Below, one piece after another: positions 22,719 to 31,273 of a stretch of 42,231 bases of DNA. The stretch comes from CAHJXF01 sp038240015. GTDB lineage: Bacteria; Pseudomonadota; Gammaproteobacteria; Burkholderiales; Burkholderiaceae_D. The translations under genes and the position numbers were made by a program. The number at the start of each line of letters is the position of its first letter. Positions within the stretch are counted from its first letter, which is position 1. Location: assembly GCA_038240015.1 (NCBI GenBank), contig JBBSEF010000021.1, positions 1-42,231 on the forward strand, written 5' to 3'. The notes beneath the pieces were generated by a model. That model saw nothing but the letters and a program-made list of their open reading frames with translations, did not search any database and was not told where the DNA came from.

Positions 22719-25642
22719 GTCGGCGTCGCAAATCGAAACCTAGCGATGCCGGTGGCCGCACCAGTTGGGGCTTGCCGTCGACGCTCGCAGGCAGCAACCA
22801 TCTGGGCAAGCAACTCGATCGCAAGCGCCGTGAAGCGGCTGGCGCGAAACGCAAGACAGCGCTCGCGGAATCGATCGCGGCATCGACCGCCGCAGCGATC
22901 TCGGGCGACGACGAGCAATCCGCTCTTGCCTCGCCGGCGCCGCGCGAGCGGCGCACGCCGCCCGGTCCCTTGCCGCCGCCCGAAGCGATCGATGCGTGGC
23001 TTGCGTCGCGCGGTATCGCGCCCTTCGCGTTTCAGCGCGAGACCTGGGAACACATCGTCGCGGGTCGCTCTGGACTTCTGCATGCGACCACCGGCGCAGG
23101 CAAGACCTATGCGGCGTGGCTCGGCGCATTGCGTCTCGAACTCACGCGTGCTCGAGCCACGCACGAGCGGCCCGCAACGCGCAAGCTGCGCGTCTTGTGG
23201 ATCACGCCGATGCGCGCGCTCGCGGCCGACACCACACGCGCACTCGCCGATGCGGCCTCGGGCATCGGCCTCGATTGGCAAGTCGCGATGCGCACCGGCG
23301 ACAGCGACGCGGCCACGCGCGCGCGCCAGGCGAAGCATTTGCCCGAAGCGCTGGTCACGACACCGGAGTCGTTGACGCTTTTCCTCGCGCGCGCCGATGC
23401 GAATCACCTGCTCGATGAAATCTCGGTGGTCGTCGTCGATGAATGGCACGAACTGATGGGCAGCAAGCGCGGCGTACAGACGCAACTCGCGCTGGCGCGT
23501 TTGCGGCAATGGAATCAAAAGCTGATCGTGTGGGGGCTGTCGGCCACACTTGGCAATCTCGACGTCGCGCGGCACGCGCTGCTCGGACTCGACGCGCGCG
23601 GCAAGCCGCGGCGAGGCACGATGGTGAAAGGAGACACGCCCAAAGAAATCGTGATCGACACGCTGATCCCCGATTCGATCGAACGCTTTCCGTGGGGCGG
23701 GCATCTGGGCATCAGGCTCGTCGATGCGGTCGTCGCCGAAATCGAGAAATCGTCGACGACGCTGGTCTTCACCAACGTGCGCAGTCAGGCCGAGATCTGG
23801 TACCAGACCCTGCTCGCCGCGAAGCCCGAGTGGGCCGGCGTGATCGCGATTCATCACGGCTCGCTCGATCGCGAGGTGCGCGACTGGGTCGAGGCGGGAT
23901 TGAAGGCCGGGACCTTGAAGGCCGTGGTGTGTACGGCCTCGCTCGACCTCGGCGTCGACTTCCTCCCGGTCGAGCGCGTGCTGCAGATCGGCTCGGCAAA
24001 AGGCGTCGCGCGTCTTCTGCAACGCGCGGGCCGATCGGGCCATGCACCGGGTCGCGCGTCGCGCGCCACTCTGGTTCCGACCAACGCGCTCGAACTCGTG
24101 GAAGCCGCGGCTGCGCGACGAGCCGTCGCCGCGCGCCGCATCGAACCGCGCACGGCGCCGAACAAGCCGCTCGATTGCCTGGTACAGCATCTGGTCACGC
24201 TCGCGGCCGGCACCGGCTTCGTCGCCGACGACCTGTTCAATGAAGTCCGCACCGCGTGGTCGTATCGCGAACTGACGCGCGACGAGTTCGATTGGGCGAT
24301 CGCGTTCGATGAAGGCGGAGGCTCCTCGCTCTCGGCTTATCCCGACTATCACCGCATCGCTCGCGATCTCGATGGCAATGAACCCGACGTCTATCGCGTA
24401 CCGCGCCCCGACCTCGCACGCCGCCATCGCATGAGCATCGGCACGATCGTCGCTGACGCCGCGATGTTCGTCGCGTGGCTTGCGACCGGCGCGAAGCTCG
24501 GGCAGATCGAAGAAGGCTTCATCGCGCGACTCAAGGTCGGCGACGTGTTCGTGTTCGCAGGCCGCGTACTCGAACTGATCCGCGTGCGCGACATGACCGC
24601 GTATGTAAAGAAGGCGACGAGAAAGCACGGCCGCGTACCGGCGTGGTCCGGCAGTCGCATGCCGCTGACGAGCGAGCTGGCCGATGCGTCGCTGGCGATG
24701 CTCCATCGTGCCGCGCATGCGAGCGACGCCTGGTTTCGCAACGAGCCCGAGATGCGCGCAGTGAGACCGCTCCTCGAACTTCAGCAGCGCTGGTCGGCAT
24801 TGCCCGAGACCGGGCGGCTCGTGTGCGAGCTGATCGCGTCGCGCGAAGGCCATCACTTTCTCTGCTACCCGTTCGGCGGTCGCATCGTGCACATCGGCCT
24901 GGGTTCGCTCATCGCGTGGCGCGCCGCGCGCAATCAACCCGGCACGTTCTCGATCTCGATGAACGACTACGGCTTCGAGCTGCTGTCGGCCGAGGCCTTC
25001 AATTGGGAACGATTGATCGCCGAAGGCTTGTTCTCGACCGAGCATCTGCTCGAAGACATCCTTGCGTCGCTCAACGCCAGCGAACTCGCGCAGCGCCGCT
25101 TTCGCGAAATCGCGCGCGTCTCGGGTCTGGTGTTCTCCGGCTATCCGGGCGAGCGCAAGTCGGCCCGGCATGTGCAGGCGAGTTCGAGCTTGTTCTATGA
25201 GGTGTTTCGCAAGCACGACGCGGGCAACTTGTTGCTCACACAAGCCGAAACCGAAGCGCTGGAGCAGGAACTCGACATCGGACGTCTGCGCGCGACTCTC
25301 GAACGCATGACGCAATGGGAACTCGTGATCACGCGACCCGCGCATGCGACACCGTTCTCGTTCCCGCTGATGGTCGAGCGCTTTCGCGACGAGGTCACGA
25401 CCGAGAAGCTAGGCGAGCGGATTGCGCGGCTGCTTGGTGAGTTGGAGGCAGCCGCGGACGGCGATGCGGCGGACGGTCGGCCCAGTGCGAGCGCCGCGCT
25501 TGGAGGGGGCAAGCTCGACATCGTGCCCACTTCCATGCAATTGAAAAAGCGGGGGAAGGGACCGGTCGCCGTGCCGACAGTCGATCTGCCTGTCCTCACC
25601 GCGGAACAGGTGCGCGAAGCGCTCGAGCGCAACCGGCGCTGA
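22715..25642 (+). CDS. Ligase-associated Lhr-like DExH helicase (LHR)
   Basis: 975 residues. Superfamily 2 motifs: FAFQRETWEHI (Q-like), Walker A ATTGAGKT (Lys130), WITPMRALA, DEWHELMGSKRG (motif II, Asp242), LSATLGN (III), LVFTNVRSQAE (IV), VCTASLDLGVDFLPVE (V) and LLQRAGRSGHAPG (VI). A winged-helix and Lhr-core domain follow, with FLCYPFGGRIVHIGLG and GLVFSGYPGERKSARH. This is the Lhr-Core helicase, a 3'-5' ssDNA-dependent ATPase that occurs with ATP-dependent ligase, EXO and MPE genes. The N terminus has ~80 extra basic/Ala-rich residues and the C terminus a Gly/Lys-rich tail. The start ATG 22715 overlaps the DUF429 stop. Confidence 0.95.
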   Translation: MSRRRKSKPSDAGGRTSWGLPSTLAGSNHLGKQLDRKRREAAGAKRKTALAESIAASTAAAISGDDEQSALASPAPRERRTPPGPLPPPEAIDAWLASRGIAPFAFQRETWEHIVAGRSGLLHATTGAGKTYAAWLGALRLELTRARATHERPATRKLRVLWITPMRALAADTTRALADAASGIGLDWQVAMRTGDSDAATRARQAKHLPEALVTTPESLTLFLARADANHLLDEISVVVVDEWHELMGSKRGVQTQLALARLRQWNQKLIVWGLSATLGNLDVARHALLGLDARGKPRRGTMVKGDTPKEIVIDTLIPDSIERFPWGGHLGIRLVDAVVAEIEKSSTTLVFTNVRSQAEIWYQTLLAAKPEWAGVIAIHHGSLDREVRDWVEAGLKAGTLKAVVCTASLDLGVDFLPVERVLQIGSAKGVARLLQRAGRSGHAPGRASRATLVPTNALELVEAAAARRAVAARRIEPRTAPNKPLDCLVQHLVTLAAGTGFVADDLFNEVRTAWSYRELTRDEFDWAIAFDEGGGSSLSAYPDYHRIARDLDGNEPDVYRVPRPDLARRHRMSIGTIVADAAMFVAWLATGAKLGQIEEGFIARLKVGDVFVFAGRVLELIRVRDMTAYVKKATRKHGRVPAWSGSRMPLTSELADASLAMLHRAAHASDAWFRNEPEMRAVRPLLELQQRWSALPETGRLVCELIASREGHHFLCYPFGGRIVHIGLGSLIAWRAARNQPGTFSISMNDYGFELLSAEAFNWERLIAEGLFSTEHLLEDILASLNASELAQRRFREIARVSGLVFSGYPGERKSARHVQASSSLFYEVFRKHDAGNLLLTQAETEALEQELDIGRLRATLERMTQWELVITRPAHATPFSFPLMVERFRDEVTTEKLGERIARLLGELEAAADGDAADGRPSASAALGGGKLDIVPTSMQLKKRGKGPVAVPTVDLPVLTAEQVREALERNRR

Positions 25643-25647
25643 CCGGC

Positions 25648-25758
25648 ATGCGCCCGTCTGCGCAAGCCGCGATGGACACCAGTGTCGTCGTCGCGGCCTT
25701 CGCCTGCTGGCATGAACATCGCGACGCGGCGCGCGCCGCGATCGCGGCCCGCCTCTGA
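25648..25758 (+). pseudogene. PIN-domain (VapC-like) N-terminal fragment
   Basis: Five bases after the helicase stop, ATG 25648 (or ATG 25672) opens a 36-codon frame that includes MDTSVVVAAFACWHEHRDAA and ends at TGA 25756-25758. DTSVVVAAF..WHEH.DAA is the first strand and helix of a PIN-domain toxin: the Asp is the first catalytic acid and WHE..H the usual continuation. PIN toxins need ~130 residues; the rest is not found in any frame before the next gene, and no antitoxin gene is present. It is most likely the stub of a lost VapC gene. Confidence 0.5.
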
Positions 25759-25857
25759 TTTGCCGGAGTTTGAAGAGAAGGCAGAATTGGATGTGCAGCC
25801 CGAGCGATGCACATCGCGACGAGACATCGAAGCCAACCACAGGAGGAAGAGTCAATC

Positions 25858-26337
25858 ATGAGCACCAGCTTGAACGGCGGTTGTCTATGCGGCGCGGTGC
25901 GCTATCGAGCGACGGTCGACAATCTCGAAGCCTATTACTGCCATTGCCGCATGTGCCAGCTCGCCTTCGGCAACACGCGCGCGACTTTTTTCAATCTGCC
26001 GAAAGAGGATGTGGCCTGGCTCGCCGAAGCGCCGAGCTATTTTCATTCGAGCAAGTTCGCCAAGCGCGGCTTTTGCGGCCATTGCGGCACGCCGCTGTCG
26101 TTCGAATATCTCGATTCGAAACGCATGGACCTCTCGGTCGGCAGCCTCGACGATCCCGGCGCGATGAAACCCACCAGCCATTTCGCAAGCGAGTCGCGCA
26201 TCCCGTCGTTTCACGCGCCCGACGGTCTGCCTGAACAGCGGCTCGACGAATACGAGTCCCTCACGAAGCGCTGGAAGGAGCACTACGGGGACACGGTTCA
26301 ACCCGGCCCACGACCCGACGCTGCGAGCGGGCGATGA
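25858..26337 (+). CDS. GFA-family (CENP-V/formaldehyde-activating-like) zinc protein
   Basis: 159 residues. The zinc-binding cysteines of the GFA fold are visible in LNGGCLCGAVRYRA, YYCHCRMCQLAFG and GFCGHCGTPLSFEY. The family includes glutathione-dependent formaldehyde-activating enzyme and many proteins of unknown role. The start is ATG 25858, with AGGAGGA ten bases upstream; the open frame back to 25807 is unsupported. The last ~20 residues are Pro/Arg-rich. It lies between the helicase and PdeM genes and interrupts the repair module; no functional link is evident. Confidence 0.9.
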   Translation: MSTSLNGGCLCGAVRYRATVDNLEAYYCHCRMCQLAFGNTRATFFNLPKEDVAWLAEAPSYFHSSKFAKRGFCGHCGTPLSFEYLDSKRMDLSVGSLDDPGAMKPTSHFASESRIPSFHAPDGLPEQRLDEYESLTKRWKEHYGDTVQPGPRPDAASGR

Positions 26338-26372
26338 GGAAGCGATCGGGCGATCTGCAATAAGATGACCGC

Positions 26373-27059
26373 ATGCATCACACCGTCGTCATCGCCGACC
26401 AAGTCCTGAACCTGCTGGCCGAACGCGCCGTCTATTGGGCCGAGCGGCGCATGCTGCTGGTCGCCGACGCCCACTTCGGCAAAGCCGCGACCTTTCGCGC
26501 GCGCGGCGTGCCCGTGCCGCATGGGACGACTGCGGACAATCTCGCGCGCCTCGACGCGGTGATCGCCCGCTGGCAGGTCGAGCACATCGTCTTTCTCGGC
26601 GACTTCCTGCATGCGCGCGAAGCGCAGGCGCGGCCCACCATCGAAGCGCTCGCGCAATGGCGCATCGGGCATGCGCATGTCGCGATGACGCTGGTGCGCG
26701 GCAATCACGATGCGCACGCGGGCGATCCGCCTTCGCATCTCGCGATCGATGTCGTCGACGAGTCGTGGACCATCGGGCCGTTCTCGATGCGCCATCACCC
26801 CGAGCCTTGCGAGCGCGGCTATGTGCTCGCGGGTCATCTGCATCCCGGCTATCACCTCTACGGTCGCGCCAACGACGGCATGCGTCTGCCGTGCTTCTGG
26901 TTCGGCTGCGAAGCAGGGTCACGCGTCGGCGTGCTGCCGGCCTTCGGCGCATTCACCGGCACCTGGATCGTCGATGCGTTGCCGAACGATCGCGTGTTCG
27001 TCGTCGCCCCCGACGCGGTGCATGCGATCGATCGTCGCCGCAGCGTCTCCAACTCTTGA
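26373..27059 (+). CDS. pdeM: Ligase-associated metallophosphoesterase/endonuclease PdeM (MPE)
   Basis: 228 residues. Calcineurin-like metal motifs are in order: VADAHFGKAATFR, FLGDFLHAREA, LVRGNHDAHAG, MRHHPEP and LAGHLHPGYHLYGR. This is the MPE component that accompanies Lhr-Core, the ATP-dependent ligase and EXO, annotated as a ligase-associated DNA damage response endonuclease. The start is ATG 26373. The stop is followed at once by an S4-domain gene (TTG 27064), so they probably share a transcript. The C-terminal ~20 residues are less conserved. Confidence 0.93.
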   Translation: MHHTVVIADQVLNLLAERAVYWAERRMLLVADAHFGKAATFRARGVPVPHGTTADNLARLDAVIARWQVEHIVFLGDFLHAREAQARPTIEALAQWRIGHAHVAMTLVRGNHDAHAGDPPSHLAIDVVDESWTIGPFSMRHHPEPCERGYVLAGHLHPGYHLYGRANDGMRLPCFWFGCEAGSRVGVLPAFGAFTGTWIVDALPNDRVFVVAPDAVHAIDRRRSVSNS

Positions 27060-27063
27060 ACAC

Positions 27064-27507
27064 TTGAGCACACGCAAGCCGGCCGCGGTATCGGGCGCCG
27101 AGCACGACCCCGGCACGATCCGGCTCGACAAGTGGTTATGGGCGGCGCGCTTCTATCGCACGCGCAGCGCCGCAGCGGCCGCGATAGATGCGGGTCAGGT
27201 GAGGGTCAACCAACAGCGCGTCAAGCCAGCCAAGGCGATGCATGTCGATGACCTCGTGACGATGCGGATCGGCGGTCTCGATCGCGAAGTGCGCGTGCGC
27301 GTTCTTGCCGATGTTCGCGTCGCCGCGCCGCTCGCGCAGGCGCGCTATGCCGAGACCGAGATCAGCCTCACGACGCGCGAGGCTGCAGAAGCAAGGCGAC
27401 GCCTGGAACGCGAGCCCGCACATGCGCGCAAGGGCAGGCCCACCAAGCGCGACCGACGCGAGCTTGCGACCTTCGTCGAACGCAATCACGACGACGATCG
27501 GTTCTGA
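27064..27507 (+). CDS. hslR: S4-domain RNA-binding protein (Hsp15/HslR-like)
   Basis: 147 residues. The S4 fold is clear in IRLDKWLWAARFYRTRS and DAGQVRVNQQRVKPAKAM; the C-terminal basic, helical region ending GRPTKRDRRELATF matches Hsp15-type proteins, which bind 50S subunits carrying stalled nascent chains. The start is uncertain: TTG 27064, four bases after the pdeM stop, is the nearest in-frame start and lacks a good ribosome binding site, consistent with reinitiation. No ATG lies between it and the S4 domain. The protein is co-directional with PdeM. Confidence 0.85.
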   Translation: MSTRKPAAVSGAEHDPGTIRLDKWLWAARFYRTRSAAAAAIDAGQVRVNQQRVKPAKAMHVDDLVTMRIGGLDREVRVRVLADVRVAAPLAQARYAETEISLTTREAAEARRRLEREPAHARKGRPTKRDRRELATFVERNHDDDRF

Positions 27508-27632
27508 TCGCGACGCGATTCGCCGCTCGCAATTGCGGATTGATTCTTTGCTCGACGATCAAAATAGGAAGAGCGACGCCGCGACTGCACTTCGTGACGA
27601 GAGGGAGGAGATCGAGTGGAAACGCCATCGCA

Positions 27633-29123
27633 ATGACAGCCCCTACGCAAGCAAACGGCACGCGCTCGTTGGATTCGCTGCCCGGCCCGCGCCCGTGGCC
27701 GCTGTTGGGCAACCTCCCGCAGATCGACCCTCTGCGCATGCACGCGAAGCTGGAGGCCTGGGCCCACGAGTACGGACCGCTGTATCGAGTCCGTATGGGG
27801 CTGCGCGAGATACTGGTGGTCGCACGCACCGACCTGATCGCTCAGATGCTGCGCGACCGCCCGGATGCCTGGCGACGTCCTCGCCCGATGCAGAACATCA
27901 TCCGCGAGATGGGCGGTCACGGCGTGTTCTCGGCCGAAGGTGACGACTGGCGACGCCAGCGCAAGCTCGTCATGGGCGCTTTCGATCCCGGCCATCTCAA
28001 GCGTTTCTTTCCCTCGCTGGTACGCGTCACCGAGCGGCTGCGCCGGCGCCTCGACGACGCCGCGCGTCGCGGTGAAGTGATGGACCTGCAGACCCTGCTG
28101 ATGCGCTATACCGTCGACGTGACCGCCGGCCTCGCCTTCGGTATCGACATGAACACGCAGGAGCAGCCGGGCGACGCTCTGCAGGCGCACCTCGACAAAG
28201 TGTTCCCGATGCTGATGCGGCGCATCTTCGCGCCCTTCCCGTGGTGGCGTTATGTTCGTCTGCCTGCGGACCGTGCCTTCGAGCGGCATCTGAGCAAGGT
28301 GCACGAAGCGATCGGTGGCTTCGTCGGATCCGCGCGCGAAAGGATGGCGCTCGATCCACAACTCGACGACAAGCCCACCAACTTGCTGGAGGCCATGATC
28401 GCCGCACGCGACGACCAGGGCGTGGGGCTTTCGGAGCAAGAGGTGGTCGGCAATGTCATGACGGTGCTCCTGGCCGGCGAGGACACGACGGCCAATACGC
28501 TCTGCTGGGCGCTGCACTTGCTTCATGGCCATCGCGGCGTGTGGGACGAGTTGGTGAGCCATATCGACGCGGCGCTAGCAGAAGACGACATGCCTCGCGA
28601 GTTCGAAGTCGCGCGCGGCCTCGGCCCGATCGAGCATTGCGTACAAGAGGCGATGCGACTTCATCCGGTGGCGCCGTTCTTGATGCTCGAAAGCAACGCG
28701 CCGATCACGCTCGACGGCATTGCATTGCACCGCGGCTCGACCGTGATCTGCCTGATGCGCGATGGCGCGGTCGACACTCGCCTCGGCGCAGACGCGGCGG
28801 AATTCCGGCCGCAGCGTTGGCGCGAGGGATCGAGTTCGACGCCGAGCGGTGCGTCGGACCCATCGTCGAACGGGCGGGCCTCTGTCGAAGCAGGGTCGCG
28901 CAACTTGCTTAAGGCCTCGATGCCGTTCGGCGCGGGACCTCGTCTATGCCCGGGTCGTTACCTGGCGATGCTCGAGATGAAGATGGTGCTGGCAACCCTG
29001 GCACGCAACTTCGAGTTGATCGAAGTGAAGACCGAGGATGGTTCGCCGCCGCTGGAGAGGTTCGCCTTCGCGATGTCCCCGATGGGGCTGAAGATGCGGG
29101 TGGCTGTGCGCATACGTCGTTGA
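27633..29123 (+). CDS. Cytochrome P450
   Basis: 496 residues from ATG 27633. N-terminal LPGPRPWPLLGNLPQIDPLR, I-helix AGEDTTANTL, K-helix EAMRLHP (ExxR) and the heme loop FGAGPRLCPGRYLAM with thiolate ligand Cys439 are all intact. The LPGPRPWPLLGN start and overall length resemble the self-standing, eukaryote-like bacterial P450s that hydroxylate fatty acids or other hydrophobic compounds. A Ser/Gly-rich stretch (about residues 405-430) precedes the heme loop. No membrane anchor is seen. Redox partners are not in the window. The frame is open to 27540, but the added residues have no features. It lies upstream of the fatty-acid cluster, so a lipid substrate is plausible but unproven. Confidence 0.93.
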   Translation: MTAPTQANGTRSLDSLPGPRPWPLLGNLPQIDPLRMHAKLEAWAHEYGPLYRVRMGLREILVVARTDLIAQMLRDRPDAWRRPRPMQNIIREMGGHGVFSAEGDDWRRQRKLVMGAFDPGHLKRFFPSLVRVTERLRRRLDDAARRGEVMDLQTLLMRYTVDVTAGLAFGIDMNTQEQPGDALQAHLDKVFPMLMRRIFAPFPWWRYVRLPADRAFERHLSKVHEAIGGFVGSARERMALDPQLDDKPTNLLEAMIAARDDQGVGLSEQEVVGNVMTVLLAGEDTTANTLCWALHLLHGHRGVWDELVSHIDAALAEDDMPREFEVARGLGPIEHCVQEAMRLHPVAPFLMLESNAPITLDGIALHRGSTVICLMRDGAVDTRLGADAAEFRPQRWREGSSSTPSGASDPSSNGRASVEAGSRNLLKASMPFGAGPRLCPGRYLAMLEMKMVLATLARNFELIEVKTEDGSPPLERFAFAMSPMGLKMRVAVRIRR

Positions 29124-29127
29124 TAGA

Positions 29128-29140
29128 ACGACCGTGCTAA
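29128..29140. repeat. 13-bp copy of the TetR promoter/operator motif
   Basis: ACGACCGTGCTAA lies five bases after the P450 stop and is identical to 30477-30489 in front of the TetR gene; similarity continues weakly (GCG..CC.GACC) downstream. Here the left arm is GAACG instead of AGCACG, so the palindrome is incomplete. The two copies flank the MetX-like hydrolase gene as direct repeats. Confidence 0.5.
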
Positions 29141-29193
29141 ATCGCGCCTGACCTTGCGCACCGCGGGTAGCCCACGACCGGATAGGCCGTTCG

Positions 29194-30327
29194 CTATCGT
29201 GCTGCCGGCGTCGACTGCAACAACTCCGCCAGTTCCTTCTTCCAGAACCTGGCCTGGAAGGTAGTGCCATGGCCTGCCGTCTGGTCGCTCGCCGGAATCA
29301 GAAGGACGCGACCGTTCTTGACGCGCTTGATCTCGCGATCGAGGACGCCGATTTCGGGTGGATTGCGTTCGTCGTCCGCCGAGTTGATGGCCAGCACCAC
29401 GGCTCGGATGCGCTCGAGTCCCGCCGATGGATCGTAGTCGCGAGACGAGTCCCATTGGTACAGCACGTCGTTGGCGTCCGCCGGAAACGGCGCCGCGAGC
29501 CGCTGGTCCACCAGCGCATCGGCCTTCTCGCGCGTCGGCGCCGCCTTGAAGAGCGCCTGATTGCCCCCGCTGGTCGCGAGCCCGAAAAACACGGAGGCGA
29601 ACTGCGCGCTGCGCAGCGGCTTGGTGTAGTTGCCGTTGTTCCACTCGGGATCGTTGCGGATCGAGTCGGTGATGAGGCGGCGAAGCATCCAGTTGCGCCC
29701 GGACATCTCGGTGGGCAGCGACGCCATCGGCACGGCGATGTCCATGAAGCCGGGATACTTCTGCGCCAGGATCCAGGTCTCCATCCCGCCCATCGAATTG
29801 CCGAGCACGAGTCGCAGATGGCGGATGCCGAGGTGTTCGGTCAGTAGCCGGTACTGTCCCTCGACCAGGTCGTCGTAGTTGTATTTCGGAAAGGCCGTGC
29901 GCATGCCGTCGGATGGCTTGCTCGATTTGCCGTGACCGATGGCGTCGGGCATCACGATGAAATAGCGGCTGGCATCCAGTGCTTGGCCGGGACCGAAGAG
30001 CTCGCCCGCGAAGACTGGCGCGCGCATGATCGAGCCGGATTGCGCCGTGCCGTGGAGGATCAGCACCGGCTCGCCAGTGGGCGCGCCGATGGTCGTGTAG
30101 TGAATGCGGAGCTCGGGCAAGACTTCGCCGGTGTGAAAGCGGAAGTCGCGAACGGTCCAGTCGGATTCTCGCGGCGTGGGAAGGTCGGCCGCCAAAAGGG
30201 GAAGAGCGACCAGCGCCAAGAACCCGCTCAGCGCGGTCGTGGCGGCGGCCGCGCTTACGCGCATTCTCAGCGCGAGCACAGCCGCGAATTTTTTTTCCGA
30301 GGTCGTCAGGATGGCCGAGCGGTTCAT
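29194..30327 (-). CDS. Exported alpha/beta hydrolase of the MetX-like group
   Basis: 377 residues. An N-terminal export signal is visible (ALSGFLALVALPLLAADLP); the longer start at 30327 puts it 25 residues in, while ATG at 30264 (Met22) gives a classic short signal peptide and may be the true start. The hydrolase core shows LHGTAQSG, MPDAIGHGKSSKP, nucleophile GNSMGG (Ser178), and a C-terminal Asp/His region ending around DQTAGHGTTF. The sequence belongs with homoserine acetyltransferase-like hydrolases, but an exported protein cannot be MetX itself. The substrate is unknown. The gene is divergent from TetR across 214 bases that contain the operator, so TetR may control it. Confidence 0.85.
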   Translation of the reverse strand: MNRSAILTTSEKKFAAVLALRMRVSAAAATTALSGFLALVALPLLAADLPTPRESDWTVRDFRFHTGEVLPELRIHYTTIGAPTGEPVLILHGTAQSGSIMRAPVFAGELFGPGQALDASRYFIVMPDAIGHGKSSKPSDGMRTAFPKYNYDDLVEGQYRLLTEHLGIRHLRLVLGNSMGGMETWILAQKYPGFMDIAVPMASLPTEMSGRNWMLRRLITDSIRNDPEWNNGNYTKPLRSAQFASVFFGLATSGGNQALFKAAPTREKADALVDQRLAAPFPADANDVLYQWDSSRDYDPSAGLERIRAVVLAINSADDERNPPEIGVLDREIKRVKNGRVLLIPASDQTAGHGTTFQARFWKKELAELLQSTPAAR

Positions 30328-30463
30328 GGGTTAGTCCAATGGTTGGCATGCCAGTGTTAGAAGACTCCGAACGACGCCCGACCGATGCGGGGCTTCACGC
30401 AATCTAAAAGGCGCGAGAGCCCACGTCAACGCGAACGCGTTCAGGCCCACTCGCTCAAAATGC

Positions 30464-30492
30464 GTGACAGAAAAGCACGACCGTGCTAATTT
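30464..30492 (+). promoter_or_regulatory. TetR promoter with palindromic operator in the spacer
   Basis: A -35-like GTGACA (30464-30469), a 17-base spacer and an extended -10 TGC-TAATTT (30484-30492) face the TetR gene. The spacer contains the inverted repeat AGCACG-AC-CGTGCT (30474-30487). A repressor bound here would block RNA polymerase directly, the usual autoregulation of TetR proteins. The binding protein is inferred, not shown. Confidence 0.55.
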
Positions 30493-30541
30493 GCGTCCGG
30501 ACCGTCCGGCGCATCCGCGCCGAGTCCCACCCCGGCTCACC

Positions 30542-31207
30542 ATGCGTAAAGGCGAACAAACCCGCGCCGCCATCCTCGACGCCGCCCTCGATCTCGCCAG
30601 CCGCGACGGACTCGAGGGTCTGACCATCGGCCTGCTCGCGGACCGCATGCAGATGTCGAAAAGCGGCGTGTTCGCGCACTTCGGTTCGCGCGAAGACCTG
30701 CAGATCGCGGTCATCCAGGAATATCACCGGCGCTTCGAGGAAGAGGTTTTTTTTCCGAGCCTGAAAGAAACGCGGGGGCTGCCGCGACTATCGGCCATGT
30801 TCTCGCGCTGGGTCACGCGTCACACGCGCGAGATCGACAGCGGCTGCATGTACATCAGCGGCGCGGTCGAGTACGACGATCGGCCCGGGCCGATTCGCGA
30901 TGAGTTGCTTTCGATGGTGATGGCCTGGCAGAAAGCCTTGATGCGCGCGGCCAGGCAAGCGGTCAAGGAAGGCCATCTGGTGCCCGACACCGACTGCGAA
31001 CAACTGATCTTCGAGATGCGCGCGATGGTACTCGCGCTTCATCACGACGCGCGCTTTCTCGGCGACACGCGCGCGGTGGAGCGTATCCAGCGCGGCTATG
31101 CACGCTTGATCGACAGCTATCGCGACAAGCCGTCGAAGTCATCGAAATCGTCGAAGTCGTCGGCTGCGCGCTTGCGGCTCGTCGCAGCGCGAAGTGCGTC
31201 GCGCTGA
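30542..31207 (+). CDS. TetR-family transcriptional regulator
   Basis: 221 residues. The N-terminal helix-turn-helix is GEQTRAAILDAALDLASRDG followed by GLTIGLLADRMQMSKSGVFA and HFGSREDLQIAVI. The C-terminal ligand domain (GCMYISGAVEYDDRPGPIRD) resembles TetR regulators found next to acyl-CoA dehydrogenase genes. It starts the co-directional cluster 30542-41706 and probably represses it until an acyl-CoA or fatty acid binds (inference). The start ATG 30542 is the first that fits the domain. The tail contains a Lys/Ser repeat (PSKSSKSSKSS) that is probably disordered. Confidence 0.92.
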   Translation: MRKGEQTRAAILDAALDLASRDGLEGLTIGLLADRMQMSKSGVFAHFGSREDLQIAVIQEYHRRFEEEVFFPSLKETRGLPRLSAMFSRWVTRHTREIDSGCMYISGAVEYDDRPGPIRDELLSMVMAWQKALMRAARQAVKEGHLVPDTDCEQLIFEMRAMVLALHHDARFLGDTRAVERIQRGYARLIDSYRDKPSKSSKSSKSSAARLRLVAARSASR

Positions 31208-31273
31208 GTGTCCCGCCTTCATCCCGAAATTTTCGCGCGTCATGCTCGCGCTCACTGAACCTCAGGAACTTCC

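Noticed and set aside
22631..25345. A 904-codon minus-strand frame
   Set aside because: Antisense shadow of the Lhr-like helicase with Arg/His-rich, featureless translation.
14518..27507. Genomic island or prophage bounded by integrase or tRNA
   Set aside because: No integrase, transposase, tRNA or terminal repeats were found; base composition appears similar throughout. The scars point to deletions, not to a defined mobile element.
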